From contig JAIWOM010000058.1 of the NCBI GenBank assembly GCA_020216895.1, forward strand, positions 1 to 8,324: a stretch of DNA of 8,324 bases. The letters run 5' to 3'. Positions 1 to 5,980 of this stretch are shown here, piece by piece (positions within the stretch are counted from its first letter, which is position 1; every line of letters starts with the position of its first letter). The DNA is from Microcella sp. GTDB lineage: Bacteria > Actinomycetota > Actinomycetes > Actinomycetales > Microbacteriaceae. The translations under genes were made by a program, and so were the position numbers. Under the pieces are notes generated by a model that did not search any database, was not told the DNA's origin, and saw nothing but the letters and a program-made list of their open reading frames with translations.

Positions 1-167
1 ACCGCAAACGGGCCGCGTTCGCGGTGGCCGCGCGCGACGCGGTCGCCCACCGGACCTGGCACAGCCTGGGGGAGCAGCTGCGGCAGCACTATGCCGATGC
101 GCGCCGCGAGCACGGCCGGCGACCGGCCGCGGCCCCCGGTTTGGCCAAAGGGGATCCTGCCGCGTAG
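1..167 (+). CDS. C-terminal end of a probable GT4-family glycosyltransferase (5' truncated)
   Basis: Only the last 54 codons are inside the window, read from base 3 to a TAG stop at 165-167. The peptide contains AAFAVAARDAVAHRTW and then LGEQLRQHY. This resembles the C-terminal helix of GT4 (GT-B fold) mannosyl- and glucosyltransferases of actinobacteria, where a pattern like R..F..AAR..V..R.W..L...L..HY closes the protein by packing back onto the N-terminal domain. That would make it a cytoplasmic enzyme transferring a sugar from a nucleotide-sugar to a lipid or glycan acceptor. The final 20 or so residues (arginine-, alanine- and proline-rich) look like an unstructured tail. Substrate and gene name cannot be given because the catalytic E-x7-E region is outside the window. 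The reading frame is well supported by codon use; the family call is moderate. Confidence 0.55.
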   Translation, partial: RKRAAFAVAARDAVAHRTWHSLGEQLRQHYADARREHGRRPAAAPGLAKGDPAA

Positions 168-170
168 TAT
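141..170 (+). promoter_or_regulatory. Candidate sigma-70-type promoter of the tRNA-Lys gene
   Basis: A -35-like TTGGCC (141-146) and a -10 box TAGTAT (165-170, fits TAnnnT) are separated by 18 bp. Transcription would start near 177, giving a leader of about 23 nt before the mature tRNA 5' end at 200, to be removed by RNase P. The first three bases of the -10 box are also the TAG stop codon of the upstream gene. Box matches are seen; promoter activity is inferred. Confidence 0.45.
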
Positions 171-199
171 GGGCGACTGGTCGGCCACGTTTCGACCGA

Positions 200-272
<73 letters not shown>

Positions 273-277
273 CGAAC

Positions 278-315
278 GGCCCCGTTGCTCTCGCCAGCGC
301 GGGGCCTTTCGCTTT
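278..315 (+). terminator. Hairpin terminator after tRNA-Lys
   Basis: A perfect 7-bp GC stem, GGCCCCG (278-284) with CGGGGCC (300-306), lies 5 bp downstream of the tRNA. It is followed by two short T runs (307-309 and 313-315). Position and shape fit a Rho-independent terminator of the tRNA transcript. The U-tract is interrupted, as is frequent in GC-rich genomes. It should insulate the downstream exporter genes from the tRNA promoter. Confidence 0.65.
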
Positions 316-365
316 CCGCCGTCGGCCGCCGCGTGCGGCGCGCGTGCGCACGCGGAGCGGTCGTC

Positions 366-394
366 GCACCTCCCCCGGTGCACCAGACTGGTGC
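366..394 (+). promoter_or_regulatory. Inverted repeats over the probable lysE-like operon promoter
   Basis: A perfect inverted repeat, GCACCAG-A-CTGGTGC (380-394), ends one base before the GTG start at 396. It overlaps GGTGCACC (377-384), and another GCACC lies at 366-370, so the GGTGC/GCACC unit occurs four times in 29 bp. A weak -10-like CAGACT (384-389) sits inside the repeat, 6 nt before the start codon. This suggests a leaderless transcript whose promoter a repressor bound to the palindrome would cover. No convincing -35 or Shine-Dalgarno sequence is visible. The repeats are seen; the regulatory role is inferred. The rest of the gene-free stretch from 316 to 365 holds only the GC palindrome CGCGTGCGCACGCG (341-354), which may be chance. 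Confidence 0.4.
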
Positions 395-395
395 C

Positions 396-1007
396 GTGCA
401 GCTTGAGATCTGGCTCGTCTTCGCCCTCGCCGCGCTCGGGCTGTCGCTCACGCCGGGGCCGAACGGGCTGCTCGCGCTGACGCACGGCGCCATCTACGGG
501 GTGCGGCGCACCACCTTCACGGTGCTGGGCGGCGCGGTCGGGTTCGCGGTCGTGATCGCGGTGTCGATGTTCGGGATCGGGGCGTTGCTGACGGCAGTTC
601 CCGAGGTGCTCACCGTGCTCAAGTGGGTGGGTGGCGCCTACCTGGTGTTCCTCGGCATCCAGGTGTGGCGGGCGCCGGCCATCACGGTCGCGGCCGACGG
701 CGAGCGGCCGACGGCGTCGCCGTGGTCGCTGTGGCAGCAGGGCTTCCTCGCCGCGGTCACGAACCCCAAGGGCATCCTGTTCTTCGTCGCCTTCCTGCCG
801 CAGTTCATCGACCCGGCCGTCGACCTCGTGGTGCAGTTCGCTGCCATGGCGGGCACCTTCATCGCCATCGAGATCGTCTTCGAGCTGACCGTCGCCGCGC
901 TGTCGCAGACGCTGCAGCCGCTGCTCGCCCGCGCCGGGCGCTGGTTCAACCGCGTGACCGGCGGGTTCTTCGTCCTCATCGGCCTGCTGCTGCCCTGGCA
1001 GGTGTGA
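396..1007 (+). CDS. LysE/RhtB-family amino-acid exporter (first of tandem pair)
   Basis: This 203-residue inner-membrane protein belongs to the LysE/RhtB translocator family, which exports amino acids or their derivatives using the proton gradient. The family signature is clear: a hydrophobic first helix ending in TPGPN (residues 19-23), ALTHGAIYG just after it, and NPK (123-125) leading into a helix with FFVAFLPQFI. About six transmembrane segments are expected, and 203 residues is the usual family length. The GTG at 396 is chosen because the peptide then begins (V/M)QLEIW, like many family members; the frame stays open upstream to 285, but that would add a basic, non-homologous leader and run into the terminator. 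No Shine-Dalgarno is seen, which fits a leaderless mRNA. The second exporter gene follows after 5 bp, so the two are surely co-transcribed. Substrate cannot be told from sequence. No LysG-like regulator is adjacent. Confidence 0.88.
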   Translation: MQLEIWLVFALAALGLSLTPGPNGLLALTHGAIYGVRRTTFTVLGGAVGFAVVIAVSMFGIGALLTAVPEVLTVLKWVGGAYLVFLGIQVWRAPAITVAADGERPTASPWSLWQQGFLAAVTNPKGILFFVAFLPQFIDPAVDLVVQFAAMAGTFIAIEIVFELTVAALSQTLQPLLARAGRWFNRVTGGFFVLIGLLLPWQV

Positions 1008-1012
1008 GCGCG

Positions 1013-1648
1013 ATGGTGCCACTGCCCGAGCTTTTCGCCTTCGTCGTCGCGGCGATCGTCATCATCGCCATCCCCGGGCCGAGCGTGCTGTTCGTCATCG
1101 GCCGCGCGCTCGTGCTCGGCAAGCGCGGCGCGCTGCTGAGCGTGCTCGGCAACGCGGCGGGCGTCGCCCTCCAGATCATCGCCGTGGCGGCCGGGCTCGG
1201 CGCCCTTGTCGCGCAGTCGGTGGTGCTGTTCACCGTGCTGAAGATCGTGGGCGCGGGCGTGCTGGTGTGGCTGGGCATCCAGGCGATCCGCCACCGTCAC
1301 GCCACGGCGGATGCGGACGTCGCGGCCATCTCGACCCGCCCCGCGCGGCTGCTGCGCGAGAGCTTCCTCGTCGGCATCAGCAACCCGAAGACGATCGTGT
1401 TCTTCGTCGCCGCGTTGCCGCAGTTCGTGGTGCCCGGCGCCGGCAGCCCGACGCTGCAGATGCTCGAGCTCGGCGCGATCTTCCTCGTGCTCGGCATCGC
1501 GGGCGACAGCGTCTACGCGATCGCGGCGGGGGCCGCCCGCGACTGGTTCGCCTCGAACCCGCGCCGGCTGAGCGGGATGCGGGCCTCCGGCGGCGTCGCC
1601 CTCATCGGCCTCGGCGGAGCCATGGCGATCACCGGGTCGACGACGTAG
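1013..1648 (+). CDS. LysE/RhtB-family amino-acid exporter (second of tandem pair)
   Basis: This 211-residue membrane protein is of the same family as its upstream neighbour but clearly diverged from it. It has PGPS (residues 21-24) in place of PGPN, GRALVLGKRGALLSVLGN in the first loop, and SNPKTIVFFVAALPQF with NPK at 124-126, matching the neighbour's position. Six hydrophobic segments are expected, so it is probably an amino-acid or metabolite exporter of the RhtB branch. The ATG at 1013 is preferred because AGGTG (1000-1004), inside the last codons of the upstream gene, is a Shine-Dalgarno at 8 nt spacing. An in-frame GTG at 1004 would overlap the upstream stop as GTGA and add three residues; it is possible but has no spaced ribosome site. 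Translation is probably coupled. The stop lies 10 bp from the end of the convergent ppsA gene, with no hairpin between them. Confidence 0.87.
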   Translation: MVPLPELFAFVVAAIVIIAIPGPSVLFVIGRALVLGKRGALLSVLGNAAGVALQIIAVAAGLGALVAQSVVLFTVLKIVGAGVLVWLGIQAIRHRHATADADVAAISTRPARLLRESFLVGISNPKTIVFFVAALPQFVVPGAGSPTLQMLELGAIFLVLGIAGDSVYAIAAGAARDWFASNPRRLSGMRASGGVALIGLGGAMAITGSTT

Positions 1649-1658
1649 GGCGCACAGC

Positions 1659-4037
1659 TCAGCGCCGAGCGAGCCGCAGCCAGGTCTCGACGAGCGTGTC
1701 GGGGTTCAGCGACATCGAGCCGATACCCCGGTCGACGAGCCACTCGGCGAGGTCGGCGTGGTCGCTCGGCCCCTGCCCGCAGATGCCGATGTACTTGCCG
1801 GCCGCCTGGCAGGCGTCGATCGCCATGCCGAGCAGCGCGAGCACGGCCGGGTCGCGCTCGTCGAAGGAGCCGGCGACGAGCGCGGAGTCGCGATCGACGC
1901 CGAGCGTCAGCTGGGTGAGGTCGTTCGAGCCGATCGAGAAGCCGTCGACGTGCTCGAGGAAGGCCGCGGCCGAGAGCGCGTTCGACGGGATCTCGCACAT
2001 CATGATGATGCGCAGCCCGTTCTCGCCGCGCCGCAGGCCGTTGTCGGCGAGCGCCTGGATGACCGCCTCGAGCTCGCCGACGGTGCGCACGAACGGCACC
2101 ATGAGCTCGAGGTTGGTCAGCCCCATGTCGTCGCGCACCCGCTTCATCGCGGCGCACTCCAGGGCGAAGGCCTCGGCGAAGTCATCCGACACGTACCGCG
2201 AGGCGCCGCGGTAGCCGAGCATCGGGTTCTCCTCGCGCGGCTCGTAGCGCTCGCCGCCGACGAGGTTGGCGTACTCGTTCGACTTGAAATCGCTCAGCCG
2301 CACGATCACCGGCTCGGGCGCGAAGGCCGCGGCTATCGTCGCGACGCCCTCGGCCACCCGGCTGACGAAGAACTCGCGCGGCGAGGGGTAGGCGCGCCAG
2401 TGCTCATCGACCTGCGCCTGCAGGGCTGCGGGCAGCACGTCGCGCTCGAGGAGCGCGCGGGGGTGCACGCCGACCTGGCGGTTGATGATGAACTCGAGCC
2501 GGGCGAGCCCCACGCCGCGGCTCGGCAGGTGGGAGAGCGCGAAGGCCTGATCGGGCGTGCCGAGGTTCATCATGATTGTCGTCGGGGGCTGCGGCATCGC
2601 ATCCAGCGCCGTCTCGACGACCTCGAACGGCAGGCGCCCCGTGTAGACGCGACCCTCGTCGCCCTCGGCACACGAGACGGTGACCTCCTGCCCGTCGGTC
2701 ATGACGCTCGTCGCCGTGCCCGTGCCGACCACGGCGGGGATGCCCAGCTCGCGGGCGATGATCGCCGCGTGGCAGGTGCGCCCGCCGCGGTTGGTGACGA
2801 TGGCCGAGGCGCGCTTCATGATCGGCTCCCAGTCGGGGTCGGTCATGTCGGCGACCAGCACGTCGCCCTCCGCGAACTCACTCATGCGGTCGATGTGCGT
2901 CAGCACCCGGACGGGACCCGCGCCGACCTTCTGGCCGATCGCGCGGCCGGCGATCACGACCTCGCGGGCCGCCGCGTCGCCGCCGATCGCGTAGCGGGTG
3001 AGCACCTGGCCCTCGCGCCGCGAGACCACCGTCTCGGGCCGCGCCTGCAGGATGTACAGCAGGCCGTCGACGCCGTCGCGCGCCCACTCGATGTCCATCG
3101 CGCGGCGGTAGTGCTCCTCGATCGTGAGGGCGTGCCGGGCCAGCTCGTGCACCTCGGCGTCGGTGAGCGAGAACCGCGCGCGCTCGGCCGGGTCGACATC
3201 GGTGAAGACGGTGCTCGTGCTGGTGCTCGAGCCGCCCGCGTAGACCATCTTCACGGCCTTCTGCCCGAGCGAGCGGGAGAGGATCGCGGGCCGCCCGGCG
3301 CGCAGGCCCGGCTTGTAGACGTAGAACTCGTCGGGGTTCACGGCGCCCTGCACGACCGCCTCGCCGAGCCCGTACGACGACGTGATGAACACGGCGTCGG
3401 TGAAGCCCGACTCGGTGTCGATCGTGAACATGACGCCCGAGGCGCCGACATCGCTGCGCACCATCCGCTGCACGCCCGCCGACAGCGCCACCTCGTCGTG
3501 CGCGAAGCCGTTGTGCACGCGGTAGGCGATCGCGCGGTCGTTGAACAGCGAGGCGAACACGCTACGGATCGCCTGCAGCAGGTTCTCGATGCCGCTGATG
3601 TTCAGGAAGGTCTCCTGCTGGCCGGCGAACGAGGCGTCGGGCAGGTCCTCGGCCGTCGCGCTCGAGCGCACCGCCCACGAGACGGCGGCCGGGTCGGGGT
3701 CGTTCGCGATCAGGCGGTCGTAGGCGGTGCGGATGCTCGCCTCGAGCTCGGCCGGGAACGGCTGCTGCTCGATCCAACCCCGGATGGTCGCGCCGACGCG
3801 GGCCAGCTCGGTGACATCGGCGACGTCGAGCGGCAGCACCAGCTGCATGATGCGGTCGTACAGCCCGTCGCCGGCGAGGAAGCGGTGGTACGCATCCGCC
3901 GTCGTGGCGAAGCCGCCGGGAACCCGCACGCCGAGGTCGCCCAGCTTGCTGACCATCTCGCCGAGCGAGGCGTTCTTGCCGCCCACCTGGGCGACGTCGC
4001 CCATGCCCAGCTCGTCGAACCACAGGATGTCGGTCAT
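1659..4037 (-). CDS. ppsA: Phosphoenolpyruvate synthase (pyruvate, water dikinase)
   Basis: This 792-residue cytoplasmic enzyme makes PEP from pyruvate and ATP, with AMP and phosphate as products, the entry step of gluconeogenesis from pyruvate or lactate. Domains in order: an N-terminal ATP-grasp domain opening with [11 protein letters not shown] near residue 18 and carrying [11 protein letters not shown] (around Arg124) and [10 protein letters not shown]; the phosphohistidine swivel domain with [19 protein letters not shown], catalytic His423 and regulatory Thr421; and the C-terminal PEP-utilising TIM barrel with [29 protein letters not shown] and CGQGPSD, containing catalytic Cys753. The numbering is within two residues of the E. 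coli enzyme (Thr419, His421, Cys751 from memory), so it is full length. The ATG at 4037 is chosen for its strong AAGGAG ribosome site about 7 nt upstream and the ATGA overlap with ppsR; the longer open frame to 4505 is a shadow over ppsR. All catalytic residues are present. Confidence 0.97.
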   Translation of the reverse strand: MTDILWFDELGMGDVAQVGGKNASLGEMVSKLGDLGVRVPGGFATTADAYHRFLAGDGLYDRIMQLVLPLDVADVTELARVGATIRGWIEQQPFPAELEASIRTAYDRLIANDPDPAAVSWAVRSSATAEDLPDASFAGQQETFLNISGIENLLQAIRSVFASLFNDRAIAYRVHNGFAHDEVALSAGVQRMVRSDVGASGVMFTIDTESGFTDAVFITSSYGLGEAVVQGAVNPDEFYVYKPGLRAGRPAILSRSLGQKAVKMVYAGGSSTSTSTVFTDVDPAERARFSLTDAEVHELARHALTIEEHYRRAMDIEWARDGVDGLLYILQARPETVVSRREGQVLTRYAIGGDAAAREVVIAGRAIGQKVGAGPVRVLTHIDRMSEFAEGDVLVADMTDPDWEPIMKRASAIVTNRGGRTCHAAIIARELGIPAVVGTGTATSVMTDGQEVTVSCAEGDEGRVYTGRLPFEVVETALDAMPQPPTTIMMNLGTPDQAFALSHLPSRGVGLARLEFIINRQVGVHPRALLERDVLPAALQAQVDEHWRAYPSPREFFVSRVAEGVATIAAAFAPEPVIVRLSDFKSNEYANLVGGERYEPREENPMLGYRGASRYVSDDFAEAFALECAAMKRVRDDMGLTNLELMVPFVRTVGELEAVIQALADNGLRRGENGLRIIMMCEIPSNALSAAAFLEHVDGFSIGSNDLTQLTLGVDRDSALVAGSFDERDPAVLALLGMAIDACQAAGKYIGICGQGPSDHADLAEWLVDRGIGSMSLNPDTLVETWLRLARR

Positions 4038-4909
4038 CGTTCTGCTCCTTCGGGGTGGGCGGTGCGGCGGCGCATCGCGGCGAGGATCACGGCCGCCATC
4101 TCCTCGACCGAGCGGTCGGTCGAGTCGAGGTGCGGGATGCCGTGCTGACGGTAGAGGGCCTCGGCCCAGCGCACCTCGCGCGTGCACTGGGCGACGGAGG
4201 CGTACGCCGAGTCGGGCCGTCGCGCCGCGCGCACCTGGCTCAAGCGCTGAGGGTTCGCCGTCAGACCGAACAGCCGCGCGGCGTGGGGGCGCAGGGGTGC
4301 CGGCAGCTGCGCCCCCGTCGGGTCGGCGGCGAGGTCGTCGTCGGTCAGCGGGTAGTTCGCCACCACGACGCCGTGCTGCAGGGCCAGGTACATCGAGGTC
4401 GGCGTCTTGCCGCAGCGCGACGGGGCGATCAGGATGACCTGGGCGCGGTCGAGCGCGCGCAGGCTCTGCCCGTCGTCGTGCTCGATGGCATACTCGATCG
4501 CCCACATGCGCTCGTGGTAGCGGTCGAGGTCACCGAGGCTGTGCACGGTGCCGCGCCCCGGCTGGGCGGAGACGCCGAGGGCAGCCTCCACCTCGCGCAG
4601 GTGGCCGCCGAGCAGGTCGATGACGATCGCGGGGGCGGCGGCGACCCGCTGGCGGATGGCCAGGTCGCGGATGGTCGTGAAGACGAGGGGAGGGGCATCC
4701 GACCGCGCTCGATCGGTGACCGTCGCCGCGATCGTCGCGACCGCCTCGGCCGCTGCCTCGGGGGTGTCGACGAAGGGGATGGTGTGACGGTCGAGCGGCA
4801 CGGTGGGGAAGCTCACCAGCAGCGCGCTGCCGAGGGTCTCGGCCGTGATCGCGGTGCCGTCGGAGACGAAGTACACGGCTCGCCGCGGTGCCGCTGCGCT
4901 GTCGCCCAT
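4034..4909 (-). CDS. ppsR: PEP synthase regulatory protein (bifunctional Ser/Thr kinase and phosphorylase, DUF299)
   Basis: This 291-residue cytoplasmic protein is of the DUF299/PSRP family. Family members inactivate PEP synthase by ADP-dependent phosphorylation of the threonine two residues before the catalytic histidine, and reactivate it by phosphate-dependent removal that yields pyrophosphate. Visible family hallmarks are [16 protein letters not shown] (residues 12-27), YAIEHDDGQ (140-148), the P-loop-like [13 protein letters not shown] (164-176), ANYPL (184-188), [11 protein letters not shown] (213-223) and the C-terminal [12 protein letters not shown] (251-262). Length is close to the E. 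coli protein (277). The ATG at 4909 has GGGGAG about 5 nt upstream. The stop overlaps the ppsA start as ATGA, so modifier and target are translated together. The glycine often seen at the start of the P-loop-like motif (GVSR) appears here as Ala162 (APSR); this may simply be the actinobacterial form. Function is inferred from family and from the partner gene. Confidence 0.95.
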   Translation of the reverse strand: MGDSAAAPRRAVYFVSDGTAITAETLGSALLVSFPTVPLDRHTIPFVDTPEAAAEAVATIAATVTDRARSDAPPLVFTTIRDLAIRQRVAAAPAIVIDLLGGHLREVEAALGVSAQPGRGTVHSLGDLDRYHERMWAIEYAIEHDDGQSLRALDRAQVILIAPSRCGKTPTSMYLALQHGVVVANYPLTDDDLAADPTGAQLPAPLRPHAARLFGLTANPQRLSQVRAARRPDSAYASVAQCTREVRWAEALYRQHGIPHLDSTDRSVEEMAAVILAAMRRRTAHPEGAER

Positions 4910-4952
4910 GCGCTCTCCCCGTGGTCGCCGGCTGCCGTGCCGTTCGCGTCAC

Positions 4953-4958
4953 AGGCTA
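4953..4958 (-). promoter_or_regulatory. Candidate -10 box for the ppsR-ppsA operon
   Basis: On the minus strand TAGCCT (TAnnnT type) lies 44 bp before the ppsR start, implying a transcript start near 4946 and a leader of roughly 37 nt with the GGGGAG ribosome site. No good -35 box is seen at the usual distance; TCGACC occurs upstream, but with a 24-bp spacer. Weak support. The remainder of the 122-bp gap 4910-5031 holds only a possible hairpin next to the small membrane gene. Confidence 0.25.
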
Positions 4959-5008
4959 GACCCGCGCGGCGCCGCCGCCCAGGGTCGATGGTCCCGTCGT
5001 GGGGCCCT

Positions 5009-5028
5009 GCGCGGGCGGGTGCCCGTGC
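5009..5028 (-). terminator. Possible hairpin terminator of the small membrane protein gene
   Basis: A perfect 5-bp GC stem, CGGGC (5012-5016) with GCCCG (5021-5025), has a 4-nt loop and is extended by two more pairs across one mismatch. It lies 4 to 23 bp past the stop codon of the gene at 5032. There is no T run after it on the minus strand, so it is at best a U-tract-less terminator. Confidence 0.28.
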
Positions 5029-5031
5029 GCG

Positions 5032-5259
5032 TCAGTCGTCGAGCTCGTCGAGCCGGTCGAGCCCGAGTCCCTGCGCCAGGCGGTCCTGCTCGCGGCTCTC
5101 CTCGATGACCGTGCCGACGGCGATCGCGACGTTGATGCCCCAGCTGACCCACATGAGGGCCAGGCGCCAGTCGCGCGGGCCGGTGCGGGTGGCGTTGATG
5201 ACGCCCACGGCCGAGAACGCGGCGCCGAGCACCGCACCGTTGAGGATGTACTTGCGCAT
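5032..5259 (-). CDS. Small hypothetical membrane protein with two predicted helices
   Basis: I do not recognise a named family. The 75-residue product starts MRKYILNGAVLGAAFSAVG and has two hydrophobic stretches, at about residues 5-23 and 31-51, joined by a short polar loop with TRTGPRDWR. It ends in an acidic, Leu/Arg-rich cytoplasmic tail (EESREQDRLAQGLGLDRLDELDD is split here as EESREQDRLAQ then GLGLDRLDELDD). The ATG at 5259 is chosen because GGGAGG (5264-5269 on this strand) sits 4 nt upstream. The open frame continues to 5322, but that extension is basic and lacks a ribosome site. The gene diverges from tetR and is transcribed towards ppsR, separated from it by 122 bp. With a charged N-terminus and two helices it should sit in the cytoplasmic membrane as a hairpin. 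It could be a conserved actinobacterial hypothetical; no function is proposed. Confidence 0.72.
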   Translation of the reverse strand: MRKYILNGAVLGAAFSAVGVINATRTGPRDWRLALMWVSWGINVAIAVGTVIEESREQDRLAQGLGLDRLDELDD

Positions 5260-5281
5260 GGGGCCTCCCGAGGTCGCCTCC

Positions 5282-5287
5282 ACGCTA
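5282..5287 (-). promoter_or_regulatory. Candidate -10 box for the small membrane protein gene
   Basis: TAGCGT on the minus strand lies 22 bp before the ATG at 5259, placing a transcript start near 5275 with a leader of about 15 nt that carries the GGGAGG ribosome site. The hexamer is identical to the proposed -10 of the divergent tetR gene. No recognisable -35 is present. Confidence 0.3.
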
Positions 5288-5365
5288 GCGGCTGCGCGCC
5301 GCGCGGTGGGGGCGAGTCGCACCGCAGAGGCGAGCCTGAGACTGCGCCCAGAGCATCCTCTGAGA

Positions 5366-5401
5366 CTGACCGGGTGGTCAGAGGGCTGGCCGATCGGTCA
5401 G
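5366..5401 (+). promoter_or_regulatory. Tandem TetR-type operators in front of tetR
   Basis: There are two 16-bp palindromes. CTGACCGGGTGGTCAG (5366-5381) is a perfect CTGACC-N4-GGTCAG repeat. CTGGCCGATCGGTCAG (5386-5401) matches it with one change in the left arm. Their centres are exactly 20 bp apart, about two helical turns, so two dimers would sit on the same DNA face. The second site directly abuts the probable -10 box. This is the classic layout for autorepression by the adjacent TetR protein and for control of the downstream MMPL gene. The palindromes are seen; binding by this regulator is inferred. Confidence 0.72.
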
Positions 5402-5407
5402 TAGCGT
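5402..5407 (+). promoter_or_regulatory. Candidate -10 box of the tetR-MMPL operon (leaderless start)
   Basis: TAGCGT (TAnnnT type) ends 7 nt before the ATG at 5415, so transcription would start at or next to the start codon. The GAGGG at 5409-5413 is only 1 nt from the ATG, too close to act as a Shine-Dalgarno, which supports a leaderless mRNA. An alternative is CTGACC (5366-5371) as -35 with GCCGAT (5389-5394) as -10, a poorer match. Confidence 0.42.
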
Positions 5408-5414
5408 TGAGGGC

Positions 5415-5972
5415 ATGCCCCTCCACGATCAGCTGCGCGCGGTCGCGCTCGACGAGTTCGCGAGCGCGGGCTACGCGGCGACCTCGCTGCAGCGCATCGC
5501 CGATCTGGCGGGCACCTCGAAGGCCAGCGTGCTGTACCACTTCTCGTCGAAGGAGCAGCTGCTCGCCGAGATCGTCGACCCCGTGCTCGACGATCTCGAG
5601 CGCCTGCTGATCGACGACGAGGGCGGCTCGGTGCTCCGGCGCGCCGACTTCGTCGAGCGCTTCGTCGACCTGCTGCTCACGCACAGCCAGGTCGTCCCCC
5701 TCGTCATCAACCAGGGGGCCACCCTCGACGACGTGCCCGTCATGCACCGGGCCACCGAACTCATGCGCCGCGTGGCCGAGCTCTTCCGGCTCGCCAGCGG
5801 CTCCACCATCGAGAAGCTGCGCTTCGGCGTGGCATTCGGCGGTGTCGCCTACACCCTGGCGGCCGCCGAGCGACTGGGACTCAACGGCGAGATCCCGATC
5901 GACGAGGTGCGCACCGCCCTCCTCGAGATCCTGCACGACCTGCTCGTGCCCGCCGATACCCCCGTCGCCTGA
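5415..5972 (+). CDS. TetR/AcrR-family transcriptional repressor
   Basis: This 185-residue regulator has the TetR N-terminal DNA-binding domain: ALDEFASAGYAATSLQRIA (11-29), then the recognition helix region GTSKASVLYHFSSKEQLL (33-50). The helix-turn-helix covers about residues 24-43. The remaining helical part (55-185) is the ligand-binding and dimerisation domain, too variable to name a ligand. The ATG at 5415 leaves 10 residues before the conserved helix, normal for the family, and no earlier start codon is in frame near it. Two operator palindromes lie directly upstream, so it very likely represses itself. Its stop at 5970-5972 is 8 bp from the start of the MMPL gene, and the intervening GAGGAG serves as that gene's ribosome site, so the two form one operon. 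The ligand is probably a hydrophobic compound or lipid handled by the exporter (inference). Confidence 0.93.
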   Translation: MPLHDQLRAVALDEFASAGYAATSLQRIADLAGTSKASVLYHFSSKEQLLAEIVDPVLDDLERLLIDDEGGSVLRRADFVERFVDLLLTHSQVVPLVINQGATLDDVPVMHRATELMRRVAELFRLASGSTIEKLRFGVAFGGVAYTLAAAERLGLNGEIPIDEVRTALLEILHDLLVPADTPVA

Positions 5973-5980
5973 GGAGACCC

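Noticed and set aside
341..354. Palindrome CGCGTGCGCACGCG as a regulatory site
   Set aside because: Pure alternating GC-rich palindromes of this length are expected by chance about once or twice in a window of this size and composition; nothing else ties it to a promoter.
1004..1012. GTG at 1004 as the start of the second exporter gene
   Set aside because: It overlaps the upstream stop neatly, but the only Shine-Dalgarno (AGGTG at 1000-1004) would abut it; the spacing is right for the ATG at 1013. Not fully excluded.
1758..4148. 796-codon open frame on the + strand opposite ppsA and part of ppsR
   Set aside because: It is antisense to a fully conserved enzyme with all catalytic motifs. Its translation is rich in Arg, Asp, His and Val without recognisable domains, the usual mirror frame of a GC-rich gene.
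1659..4505. Longer 948-codon version of ppsA starting at 4505
   Set aside because: The added 156 residues are translated out of frame across ppsR. The ATG at 4037 has a strong ribosome site and gives the normal family N-terminus and residue numbering.
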